NCBI GenBank assembly: GCA_910588505.1
Contig: CAJUPQ010000053.1
Location: 1-24,541 of the forward strand
Direction: 5' to 3'
Source: an uncultured Hungatella sp.
GTDB taxonomy: Bacteria > Bacillota > Clostridia > Lachnospirales > Lachnospiraceae
DNA length: 24,541 nucleotides
A program made the translations under genes and the position numbers. Positions 1-6,035 of the stretch are shown here, one piece after another; positions within the stretch are counted from its first letter, which is position 1; each line of letters starts with the position of its first letter. The notes under the pieces were generated by a model. It was given only the letters and a program-made list of their open reading frames with translations. It did no database searches and had not been told where the DNA came from.

Positions 1-833
1 CGGCTGTAGATCTTCCAGTTCTCGTCAAACAGGTTGATGCCGCTGTGCTCCGGATCCAGAACTTCCATGTTAGCTTCCCAGAGGGAGGAGATGGTTCCTA
101 CATCCTTCCAGTAGCCGTCAAAGTGGTACGCGTACATATTGCGGTTATCCCTCAACAGGTTGGGGATAATGTTGTTGCCAAAGTCATTTTCAGAGTTGGG
201 GTCAGCCTCGTCTTCAACCAAGTATTTCTTTAAGATATCCCAGTTAAATATGTAGATACCCATGGAAGCTAAGTTAGACTTGGGGTTCTTGGGTTTTTCC
301 TGGAACTCCGTGATCTTGTCGTTCTCGTCAGCTACCATAAGGCCGAAGCGGGAAGCTTCATCCCACGGAACTTCCATAACGGCAACGCTGAACTCCGCGC
401 CTTTTTCCTTGTGGAACCGAAGAAAATCGCTGTAGTCCTGCTTGCAGATCTGGTCGCCGGAAAGGATAATTACATACTGCGGGTTGTAACGCTCGATAAA
501 GGAAATGTTCTGATAGATGGCGTTGGCAGTTCCCTTGTACCAGTCAGAGCCGGAAGCTTGCTGATAGGGCGGGAGCACATGAACGCCGCCGTAGAGACGG
601 TCTAAGTCCCAGGGCTGTCCATTGCCGATATACTCGTTCAGAACCAGCGGCTGATACTGGGTCAGGATGCCCACGGTATCAATGCCGGAGTTAACGCAGT
701 TCGACAGCGGGAAATCGATGATACGATACTTGCCGCCAAAAGGAACTGCAGGTTTTGCCAGCTTCTGGGTAAGCGCGTATAAGCGGGAACCCTGTCCGCC
801 GGCAAGAAGCATTGCAATCATTTCTTTTGCCAT
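1..833 (-). CDS. glgC: Glucose-1-phosphate adenylyltransferase (ADP-glucose pyrophosphorylase), 5' part
   Basis: This makes ADP-glucose from glucose-1-phosphate and ATP, the committed step of bacterial glycogen synthesis, in the cytoplasm. The ATG at 833-831 follows an AGGGGGA ribosome site. 277 codons are visible, reading leftward to the window edge, so the C-terminal part (usually a beta-helix) is missing; full-length proteins are about 380-420 residues. Visible motifs are the nucleotide-binding loop LLAGGQGSRL (residues 9-18), KPAVPFGGKYRIIDFPLSN (from about residue 27), IILSGDQI, and FDGYWKDVGT near the end of the visible part. GlgD-type paralogues usually have a degenerate nucleotide loop; the intact GGQGSR loop here favours GlgC. 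A partner glgD would be expected downstream, beyond base 1. Confidence 0.95.
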   Translation of the reverse strand, partial: MAKEMIAMLLAGGQGSRLYALTQKLAKPAVPFGGKYRIIDFPLSNCVNSGIDTVGILTQYQPLVLNEYIGNGQPWDLDRLYGGVHVLPPYQQASGSDWYKGTANAIYQNISFIERYNPQYVIILSGDQICKQDYSDFLRFHKEKGAEFSVAVMEVPWDEASRFGLMVADENDKITEFQEKPKNPKSNLASMGIYIFNWDILKKYLVEDEADPNSENDFGNNIIPNLLRDNRNMYAYHFDGYWKDVGTISSLWEANMEVLDPEHSGINLFDENWKIYS

Positions 834-908
834 AATATATCCCCCTGAAATATATGATAGTGTGCAGCCGCCCCCCTTAGATGACAGCTGCAATAATACT
901 ATGTCCAA

Positions 909-914
909 ATTGTA
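909..914 (-). promoter_or_regulatory. Probable glgC promoter, extended -10
   Basis: Read on the minus strand there is TGgTACAAT, an extended -10 element, about 75 bases upstream of the glgC ATG. The -35 position (ACCGTT at 17 bp) is poor, which is common for extended -10 promoters. Motif reading only. Confidence 0.45.
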
Positions 915-994
915 CCACATATTAATGAAAAACGGTAGTTTTTTAGAGGAACATTTCTTGTTTTTTTTATGTTTGTGCATTTTGACGGAATGTA

Positions 995-1013
995 TTTATG
1001 AAAATTTCATAAA
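995..1013. promoter_or_regulatory. 19-bp palindrome, possible operator
   Basis: TTTATGAAAATTTCATAAA has perfect 9-bp arms around a single central base. It lies 8 bp upstream of the -35 box of the promoter at 1022-1050 and in the divergent glgC/small-ORF gap, so a dimeric regulator could act on either gene. The loop is too short for an RNA hairpin. Which protein would bind is not known. Confidence 0.35.
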
Positions 1014-1021
1014 AACAAGAC

Positions 1022-1050
1022 TTTACGGGGAGAAAATCATGGGGTATAAT
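1022..1050 (+). promoter_or_regulatory. Sigma-A-type promoter of the 1172-1405 gene
   Basis: TTTACG (1022-1027), a 17-bp spacer and a perfect TATAAT (1045-1050). Transcription would start near 1057 and give a leader of about 115 nt with short palindromes (for example ACAGGCCTGT), but no riboswitch class that I recognise. With the 19-bp palindrome and the glgC promoter, this is all I see in the 338-bp gap 834-1171. Confidence 0.55.
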
Positions 1051-1171
1051 AAAAAAAGCCGTACAAGCGGCGGGGCAAGGGAAGGCATATGCGGACCACA
1101 GGCCTGTAGGATGGGGGATCGGAGAGACTTCCTGGCAAAAATTAAATGACACTATTGTGGAGGGAGAAGAT

Positions 1172-1405
1172 ATGGTAAAGATTAACAGTACACTGAAGGC
1201 AAAAGAGATCCAGGAGATGTTTGACGGCAAGGAGTATGGCGGGATCACATTCCATTTCACCAAGAAGGTGGGCATGGGCCTGGTATTTGATATTGACAAT
1301 CCTCAGGGGAAAAGCGCGGATGATGTCAAGGGTGTGGTGAAGTCTACGTTAAAGACGGATCCGATTTTGAAAGCGCTTTTGATTACGGTTGAGGTAACCT
1401 TATAA
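1172..1405 (+). CDS. Small conserved-looking protein of unknown function, 77 aa
   Basis: I do not recognise this protein. The ATG at 1172 was chosen because GGAGGGA at 1159-1165 sits at correct spacing; a GTG at 1157 would overlap that ribosome site. The product is soluble and mixed alpha/beta, with no signal peptide or membrane segment. It starts MVKINSTLKAKEIQEMFDGK, has a central FHFTKKVGMGLVFDID segment and ends in hydrophobic strands (LLITVEVTL). It is a single-gene unit with a promoter at 1022-1050 and a terminator at 1441-1477. Coding status is supported by the ribosome site, promoter and terminator; function is open. Confidence 0.75.
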   Translation: MVKINSTLKAKEIQEMFDGKEYGGITFHFTKKVGMGLVFDIDNPQGKSADDVKGVVKSTLKTDPILKALLITVEVTL

Positions 1406-1440
1406 TTCTATAAAGGTTTACGGAAAAGATACTTAAGAGA

Positions 1441-1477
1441 GACAGGCCGCCAGGGATGGGAGGGCCTGTCTTTTTAT
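1441..1477 (+). terminator. Rho-independent terminator
   Basis: GACAGGCC (1441-1448) pairs with GGCCTGTC (1463-1470), an 8-bp GC-rich stem, followed directly by TTTTTAT. It ends the 1172-1405 unit. On the minus strand the same stem is followed only by a mixed C/T stretch, so it would serve the LysR gene weakly at best. Confidence 0.85.
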
Positions 1478-1502
1478 ATGCACACGGACACTCCAGGGAA
1501 GG

Positions 1503-1521
1503 TTGTCAGCTAAGCTGACAA
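1503..1521. repeat. 19-bp perfect palindrome between convergent genes
   Basis: TTGTCAGCTAAGCTGACAA has 9-bp arms and one central base. It lies between the terminator at 1441-1477 and the 3' end of the LysR gene. No T-run follows on either strand and the loop is too short for a terminator, so it looks like a protein-binding palindrome. Apart from it and the terminator, I see nothing in 1406-1623. Confidence 0.4.
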
Positions 1522-1623
1522 GTGCCCGGCGCGCGAGTAGGGGAGAAAGCGCCCCCCTTGCTGGATTATTGTGAAATATCAGGGTTGAATGAGGGGGGAA
1601 AGTCCGGTGTAAAGCATGACAGA

Positions 1624-2508
1624 TCAGGTAAGAGAGATGGCGTCCATAATATGTTTGCGGAATTGTTCCGCCATGTAAGGTCTGGCTTGGTGCTTTCGGT
1701 ATCCCATAGAGATGTAGCGCTGAAAGCTGATGCCTGTAAGAGGAATGAGGGCGACACCGTCGGTGTGGATCTCCGGATTGTCAGTCATAATGGCACAGCC
1801 GATTCCTGCCCGTATCATACCTATGATAGTCCGGTCCTCCTCAGCTTCGCCGGCAACGCGGATGGTGACGCCGGCTTCCCGATAAAGCTGGTTGGTAATG
1901 TCCCACATGCTGGAGGAGCGAGTGTGGATAATGATGTTTTCCGGTTCCAGTTCCTGAATATGGATGGATTTTCTGCATGCAAACCGGTGTCCCACAGGGA
2001 CAGCGGCTACCAGAAGCTGTTCAAACACAGGGACAAATTCGATCTGAGTCTCAGATGAAATGGCAGTACAGAAAATCAGATCGAACTGGTTTTCTTTCAG
2101 ACCGTTGATCAATTGGCGGGAGGTCCCTGTTTTGCAGGAAAAAAAGATTTTTTTCCCTGTGGATTCCCGAAAGCTCTGAATCCATCGGGGGACCATGTCA
2201 TATTCTACGGAGGTGACCATGCCCAGATCAATATATCCCTCAGCCATGGCCTGTTCTTTGCGAAGGTAGTCATTGCCTCGCTCCAGTTCGCTTAAAGCGG
2301 CTTTCACGTATTCCAGATAATGCTTGCCCTGTTTTGTCAGGACGACATTTCTTCCCTTTTTCTCAAAAAGATAGGCTCCCAGCTCCTGTTCCAGGGAGGA
2401 TATGGCTTTGCTCAAAGTGGGCTGGGTAATATGCAGTTCTTCGGCCGCCCTGGTGTAATGCTCATAGTCTGCCAGAGTCCGGAAATAGTACAGTTGATTT
2501 AGATTCAT
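1624..2508 (-). CDS. LysR-family transcriptional regulator
   Basis: A 294-residue LysR-type regulator. The N-terminal winged helix-turn-helix is typical: MNLNQLYYFRTLADYEHYTR, then AAEELHITQPTLSKAISSLE (recognition helix around residues 22-41) and LGAYLFEKKGRNVVLTKQG. The effector-binding domain fills about residues 88-294. ATG 2508 follows AAAGGAG with 9-base spacing. It is divergent from the exported flavoprotein at 2701, the usual arrangement for a LysR protein that controls its neighbour, and the gap holds operator-like repeats. By inference it senses the electron acceptor or substrate of that reductase; the ligand cannot be read from sequence. Confidence 0.93.
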   Translation of the reverse strand: MNLNQLYYFRTLADYEHYTRAAEELHITQPTLSKAISSLEQELGAYLFEKKGRNVVLTKQGKHYLEYVKAALSELERGNDYLRKEQAMAEGYIDLGMVTSVEYDMVPRWIQSFRESTGKKIFFSCKTGTSRQLINGLKENQFDLIFCTAISSETQIEFVPVFEQLLVAAVPVGHRFACRKSIHIQELEPENIIIHTRSSSMWDITNQLYREAGVTIRVAGEAEEDRTIIGMIRAGIGCAIMTDNPEIHTDGVALIPLTGISFQRYISMGYRKHQARPYMAEQFRKHIMDAISLT

Positions 2509-2573
2509 ATGCAGAAGCTCCTTTGGTGTCTTCGTTGTAAGCCAGACAGGAAAGAGTAGTTTTATTTAGGAAC

Positions 2574-2579
2574 AGTATA
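2574..2579 (-). promoter_or_regulatory. Likely LysR-gene promoter, extended -10
   Basis: On the minus strand TGcTATACT forms an extended -10, about 65 bases upstream of the LysR start codon. It overlaps the interrupted palindrome 2576-2591, so a protein bound there would block it; this is the geometry of LysR autorepression. Confidence 0.45.
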
Positions 2580-2630
2580 GCAGAAACTATAATTTTTCGC
2601 TATGGATTTATCAGGTAGAAACCATAATTT
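2576..2630. promoter_or_regulatory. Paired LysR-type operator sites
   Basis: Two near-identical 14-mers, AGAAACTATAATTT (2582-2595) and AGAAACCATAATTT (2617-2630), lie 35 bp apart. The first is part of the interrupted palindrome TATAG-N6-CTATA (2576-2591); the second contains GGT-N4-ACC (2614-2623). Their centres fall near -76 and -42 relative to a start expected about 2660, close to the recognition and activation sites of classical LysR promoters. The role is inferred. Confidence 0.5.
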
Positions 2631-2647
2631 CACAGTAAAAAAGAGGG

Positions 2648-2653
2648 TATAAT
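2648..2653 (+). promoter_or_regulatory. Flavoprotein promoter, activator-dependent type
   Basis: A perfect TATAAT with no good -35 at 16-18 bp (TAATTT at 17 bp). The expected -35 region is occupied by the second operator repeat, which suggests LysR-dependent activation. Confidence 0.5.
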
Positions 2654-2700
2654 CTATCTGTAAGGTTAATTTATTAACAAGTCATAAGGAGAGGAAGGCT

Positions 2701-4713
2701 ATGAAAATGAGTGGAAGAAGATGGATGGCAGGCGTGATGGCAGCAGTTATGGCCATGTCCGCTCTGGCAGGATGTTCCGGAGGCAGCGAAGCGACGGAGG
2801 CGGCAGGTACTACGGAAGCTGCGCAGGAGACCACTGCCATGGCAGAGACGACTGCCACCGCTGCGGCAGGCGGCAGCTTTGAGGGGAGCGCGGCAGGAAG
2901 AAACGGGGACATCAAGGTGTCGGTTACGGTGGATGCTGACGGCACGATCAGTGCCATCGAGGTGCTGGAGTCGGAGGAAACCGCAGGGATCGGCGATACG
3001 GCCATGGAGCAGCTGATTAAGGATATTGTGGAGAATCAGAGTATTGCCGTGGACAGTATTTCCGGTGCGACGATTACGTCGGAAGGTCTTTTGACAGCTG
3101 TGGAAGCAGCTCTTGTAAGCGGCGGACTGGATGTAAAGGATTATCAGACAGCGGCCGCGAAGGAGGCGGGAGAGGATCTGCTTCTGGACACGGAAATCGT
3201 TATTGTAGGCGGGGGCGGCGCAGGTCTTGCCGCGGCTGCCAGTGCGGGAGAGAAAGGCGCTTCCGTTGTTGTTCTGGAGAAGATGAGTTCTACAGGCGGC
3301 AACACCCGTCTGGGAGAAGGTACATATAATGTGGCTGATATGGAGCTTCTTGCGTCCACCGGAGCAAAAACTACGGCGGATCTGGAGAAGGAAGTGGAAG
3401 AGGCCATAGGAGTCAAGACTGATGATGAAGCGTATAAAGCCCTTATTGAGGCGGTAAAGAAGGATTTTGAGGAATGGAAGGCGTCAGGGTCGGAGAATCT
3501 GTTTGACAGCGCCAACTGGCACGCCCTTCAGACCTATACCGGAGGCGGCGAGATCGGGGATCTGGATCTGATTACCACATTTGCCACCGGCGCGGTGGAC
3601 AGCTTGAAGTGGCTGAAAGAGGACATCGGTGTTCCGTTTAAAGAAGATTACATTTTCATGGCTATCGGCGGAAAATGGCAGAGAGGTCATCAGATCGATC
3701 TGATAAAGGCTACCGGTACAGAGGGGGACAATGGGGGAAATGTGTATATTACTCTTCTTGAGGAGCAGGCGGTTAAATCGGGAGCCGAGATTTATACGGA
3801 CGCGGATGTTACGGAGATATTGATGGATGACAGCGGGCGGGCCTGCGGCGTGGTTGCGGAGAGAAGTGATGGTTCTGTTATTACGGTCAATGCGTCTAAG
3901 GCAGTGATCTTGACTACAGGCGGGTATGCGGCGAATTCGGATTTGGTTTACAAGTACAGCAACGGAGCGATCACTACAAAGATGACCAGCTGCGCGGTCA
4001 GCAGCACCGGCGACGGCCTGGAGCTGGCGGAGGCTGTGGGGGCTAAGCTGATTGATCTGGATCAGATTCAGGTGCATCCTTTGGGCGATCCCATTAATGA
4101 CTGCGGATGTGTGGCGCAGTTTGTGGGCAACTGGCTCAGCGCTCAGTATTATATGTTTGTTAATAAGGAAGGAAAGCGGTTTGTGAAGGAGGACGGAACC
4201 AGGTATGAGATGTCTATGGCAGAGCTGGAGCAGACCGACGGGCAGATGTGGCTGATTGTGGATTCCAGCCAGATTGCGGGGGATGACAGCCGGACGGCCC
4301 AGATCGAGTCTCTGATTGCCGATGGTCATACCTTTGCCGGGGATACACTGGAGGAACTGGCAGGGAAGATCGGCATAGACGCAGAAGTCCTTAAAGCAAC
4401 GGTGGATACTTACAATGAGGGGATGAAAAACGGTTCCGATGAGTTTGGCAAGGCGGCCAGCGCGGATGCGGTGATCGAACAGGGGCCCTTCTACGCAAGT
4501 CTTCGGACTCCCACAGTACATCACACCATGGGCGGCATTCAGATCAATACCCAGGCACAGGTATTAAATGAGAGCGGCCAGGTGATTCCTGGACTCTATG
4601 CGGCCGGTGAGGTTACGGGCGGTATTCACGGCAATAACCGGCTGGGCGGAAACGCGTATTCGGATATTATGACTTTTGGACGGATTGCCGGAATAAATGC
4701 GGCGGCGGAGTAG
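2701..4713 (+). CDS. Exported FMN-binding/FAD flavoprotein reductase lipoprotein (fumarate reductase-like)
   Basis: A 670-residue lipoprotein of the flavocytochrome-c/fumarate reductase flavoprotein family. The signal peptide ends in a LAGC lipobox (Cys25). Then come a Thr/Glu/Ala-rich linker (about 26-57), an FMN_bind domain (about 60-142) with the covalent-FMN motif SISGAT (Thr124 predicted attachment site), and an FAD domain from about 164 with GGGGAGLAAAA (170-180) and Glu193. Catalytic-type residues look intact: GKRFVKEDGTR, HHTMGG (607-612) and HGNNRLGGNA (643-652). In the family, electrons pass from FMN to FAD to an organic acceptor such as fumarate, urocanate or another enoate. It acts outside the membrane. 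ApbE and the electron donor are not in the window; the true acceptor is unknown. Confidence 0.92.
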   Translation: MKMSGRRWMAGVMAAVMAMSALAGCSGGSEATEAAGTTEAAQETTAMAETTATAAAGGSFEGSAAGRNGDIKVSVTVDADGTISAIEVLESEETAGIGDTAMEQLIKDIVENQSIAVDSISGATITSEGLLTAVEAALVSGGLDVKDYQTAAAKEAGEDLLLDTEIVIVGGGGAGLAAAASAGEKGASVVVLEKMSSTGGNTRLGEGTYNVADMELLASTGAKTTADLEKEVEEAIGVKTDDEAYKALIEAVKKDFEEWKASGSENLFDSANWHALQTYTGGGEIGDLDLITTFATGAVDSLKWLKEDIGVPFKEDYIFMAIGGKWQRGHQIDLIKATGTEGDNGGNVYITLLEEQAVKSGAEIYTDADVTEILMDDSGRACGVVAERSDGSVITVNASKAVILTTGGYAANSDLVYKYSNGAITTKMTSCAVSSTGDGLELAEAVGAKLIDLDQIQVHPLGDPINDCGCVAQFVGNWLSAQYYMFVNKEGKRFVKEDGTRYEMSMAELEQTDGQMWLIVDSSQIAGDDSRTAQIESLIADGHTFAGDTLEELAGKIGIDAEVLKATVDTYNEGMKNGSDEFGKAASADAVIEQGPFYASLRTPTVHHTMGGIQINTQAQVLNESGQVIPGLYAAGEVTGGIHGNNRLGGNAYSDIMTFGRIAGINAAAE

Positions 4714-4737
4714 AAACATGGCCGAATGAAAATTATC

Positions 4738-4815
4738 ATTGAAAGATCCCGTAAAATCATGTACAATGTTAAGAAGAATACTTATTAGGCAAGCCAATGC
4801 GGTGCGTGAGGGAAA
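4738..4815 (+). repeat. Partial duplicate of the gpmI promoter and 5' coding region
   Basis: Bases 4738-4768 match 5966-5996 (the gpmI promoter) at 28 of 31 positions, and 4791-4815 match 6097-6121 (inside gpmI, codons for EANAVCEGK) at 24 of 25 positions, in the same order and orientation. The two blocks are 22 nt apart here and 100 nt apart at gpmI, so about 78 nt including the gpmI ribosome site and start codon are missing. It is a remnant, not a working gpmI. Confidence 0.8.
4739..4767 (+). promoter_or_regulatory. Sigma-A promoter (copy of the gpmI promoter)
   Basis: TTGAAA (4739-4744), a 17-bp spacer and TACAAT (4762-4767), as at gpmI. Both hexamers are identical in the two copies, so the promoter is probably still active; it now reads into the small ORF at 4828. 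Confidence 0.65.
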
Positions 4816-4827
4816 GCGGGAGTTAAT

Positions 4828-5007
4828 ATGCCAACTGAAAAAGAGATTAATGTAAACCTTTTTGAGAGGCTGGATTTGATAGAGAGGTTGGAGATGATAG
4901 CGGAGGAGAATGATATTGAGGCTGTTAAAAAACAGCTTGCGATTGAGAGAAGGTTTGTAGAGCGCAAACTCTACCAGCAGCCTCCGTTGATAAACGGCCA
5001 GCAGTGA
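4828..5007 (+). CDS. Small helical protein of unknown function, 59 aa
   Basis: The ORF has a promoter (4739-4767), a GGGAG ribosome site at 4818-4822 five bases before the ATG, and a strong terminator at 5030-5070, so it is a complete transcription unit despite its size. The product is charged and probably all helical (NLFERLDLIERLEMIAEEND, then VKKQLAIERRFVERKLY), with a short PPLING tail; no signal peptide or membrane segment. Size and helical character recall Spo0E-like phosphatases, but their SxxxD signature is absent, so I leave it unnamed. The ribosome site appears to come from the tail of the gpmI remnant. Confidence 0.55.
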   Translation: MPTEKEINVNLFERLDLIERLEMIAEENDIEAVKKQLAIERRFVERKLYQQPPLINGQQ

Positions 5008-5029
5008 GCGGCAGATTAGAGACACCATC

Positions 5030-5070
5030 AGGCGTAAAGTTTTTGGATTTCAGAAACTTTGCGCCTTTTT
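5030..5070 (+). terminator. Rho-independent terminator
   Basis: AGGCGTAAAGTTT (5030-5042) pairs with AAACTTTGCGCCT (5054-5066), 13 bp with one G-U, with an 11-nt loop and a TTTTT run. It closes the small-ORF unit and separates it from the hydrolase. Confidence 0.9.
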
Positions 5071-5132
5071 GGTCATGAGCCTGACACAGGAAGGAAAAAG
5101 GTATTAGAAAAACAGAAAGGTATGGTGGAAGG

Positions 5133-5966
5133 ATGAAATTGCTGACATGGGAATTGGACCGGCCGCAGAGGGCGGACAGCGCGGGAGAGGACAAAAGGGC
5201 GAAAGTTACGGCGTATCTGCTGGACTGGCAGGAGGGGGAGCGGGAGAGAAAGCGGCCCGCGGTGGTGATCTGTCCGGGCGGCGGGTATCACAGGCTTTCC
5301 CCCCGGGAGGGGGAGCCTGTGGCCATGGAGTATCTGGCCATGGGGTATCATGCTTTTGTGCTGTGGTATACCGTGGCGCCGGGGAGATTTCCCCAGGGTC
5401 TTTTGGAGTTGGCGTCTCTGGTGGCTCATATCAGGGACCACGGGGAAGAGTGGGGCGTGGATCCGGAAAAGATCGTGGTGTCCGGGTTTTCGGCAGGCGG
5501 GCATCTGGCCTGCAGCCTGGGCGTGTTCTGGAACCGGGAGTTTGTCTACGGGCCTATCGGGCGCAGGGCCCAGGAGATCCGGCCTGACGGGATGATCCTG
5601 TGCTATCCGGTGATCTCGTCAGGGGAGTACTGTCACCCTGGTTCTTTTGAGCATCTTCTGGGGGAGGAATCAGGGGATGAGGATAAGCGAAGCCTGGTTT
5701 CCCTGGAAAGACAGGCGGGAGCCCATACGCCTAAGACGTTTCTGTGGCATACGGCCACGGATGATACCGTTCCGGTGCAGAATTCTCTTCTCTTTGCTCA
5801 GGCCTTGGTGGCAAATGGGGTGAATGTGGAGTTTCATCTGTTCCCTCATGGGGGACATGGGCTTTCTCTGGCAAGAGTGGATACCAGCAGAGGGGAGGAA
5901 AGTCTTGTGGAGCCTGGGTGTCAGTGCTGGATCAGGCTGGCATGGGAGTGGATGAAGAATTTGTGA
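5133..5966 (+). CDS. Alpha/beta hydrolase, probable acetyl/feruloyl-type esterase
   Basis: A 277-residue cytoplasmic serine hydrolase of the BD-FAE/acetylxylan-esterase-like group. It has an oxyanion-hole loop CPGGGY (48-52), the nucleophile elbow GFSAGG (Ser120), Asp211 in HTATDDTVPV and His242 in PHGGHG. There is no signal peptide, so any sugar-ester substrate would be imported first. GGTGGAAGG lies just before ATG 5133. A weak promoter may sit at CTGACA (5081) / TATTAG (5102), but the 15-bp spacer is short. The stop codon overlaps the -35 region of the gpmI promoter. Substrate not determinable. Confidence 0.88.
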   Translation: MKLLTWELDRPQRADSAGEDKRAKVTAYLLDWQEGERERKRPAVVICPGGGYHRLSPREGEPVAMEYLAMGYHAFVLWYTVAPGRFPQGLLELASLVAHIRDHGEEWGVDPEKIVVSGFSAGGHLACSLGVFWNREFVYGPIGRRAQEIRPDGMILCYPVISSGEYCHPGSFEHLLGEESGDEDKRSLVSLERQAGAHTPKTFLWHTATDDTVPVQNSLLFAQALVANGVNVEFHLFPHGGHGLSLARVDTSRGEESLVEPGCQCWIRLAWEWMKNL

Positions 5967-5995
5967 TTGAAAGATTGTGTAAAATCATGTACAAT
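5967..5995 (+). promoter_or_regulatory. gpmI promoter
   Basis: TTGAAA (5967-5972), a 17-bp spacer and TACAAT (5990-5995). It begins directly after the hydrolase stop codon. A near-identical copy lies at 4739-4767. Confidence 0.8.
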
Positions 5996-6035
5996 GAATG
6001 TGAAATTTAACACAAGGGAGTAAAGGAGAATGATT

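Noticed and set aside
3484..4524. 346-codon ORF on the minus strand inside the flavoprotein gene
   Set aside because: The plus-strand flavoprotein has complete domains and motifs over this range, and the minus frame gives a low-complexity His/Leu/Arg-rich protein without a recognisable domain.
4828..5007. Spo0E-like aspartyl phosphatase
   Set aside because: Size and helices fit, but the SxxxD signature is missing.
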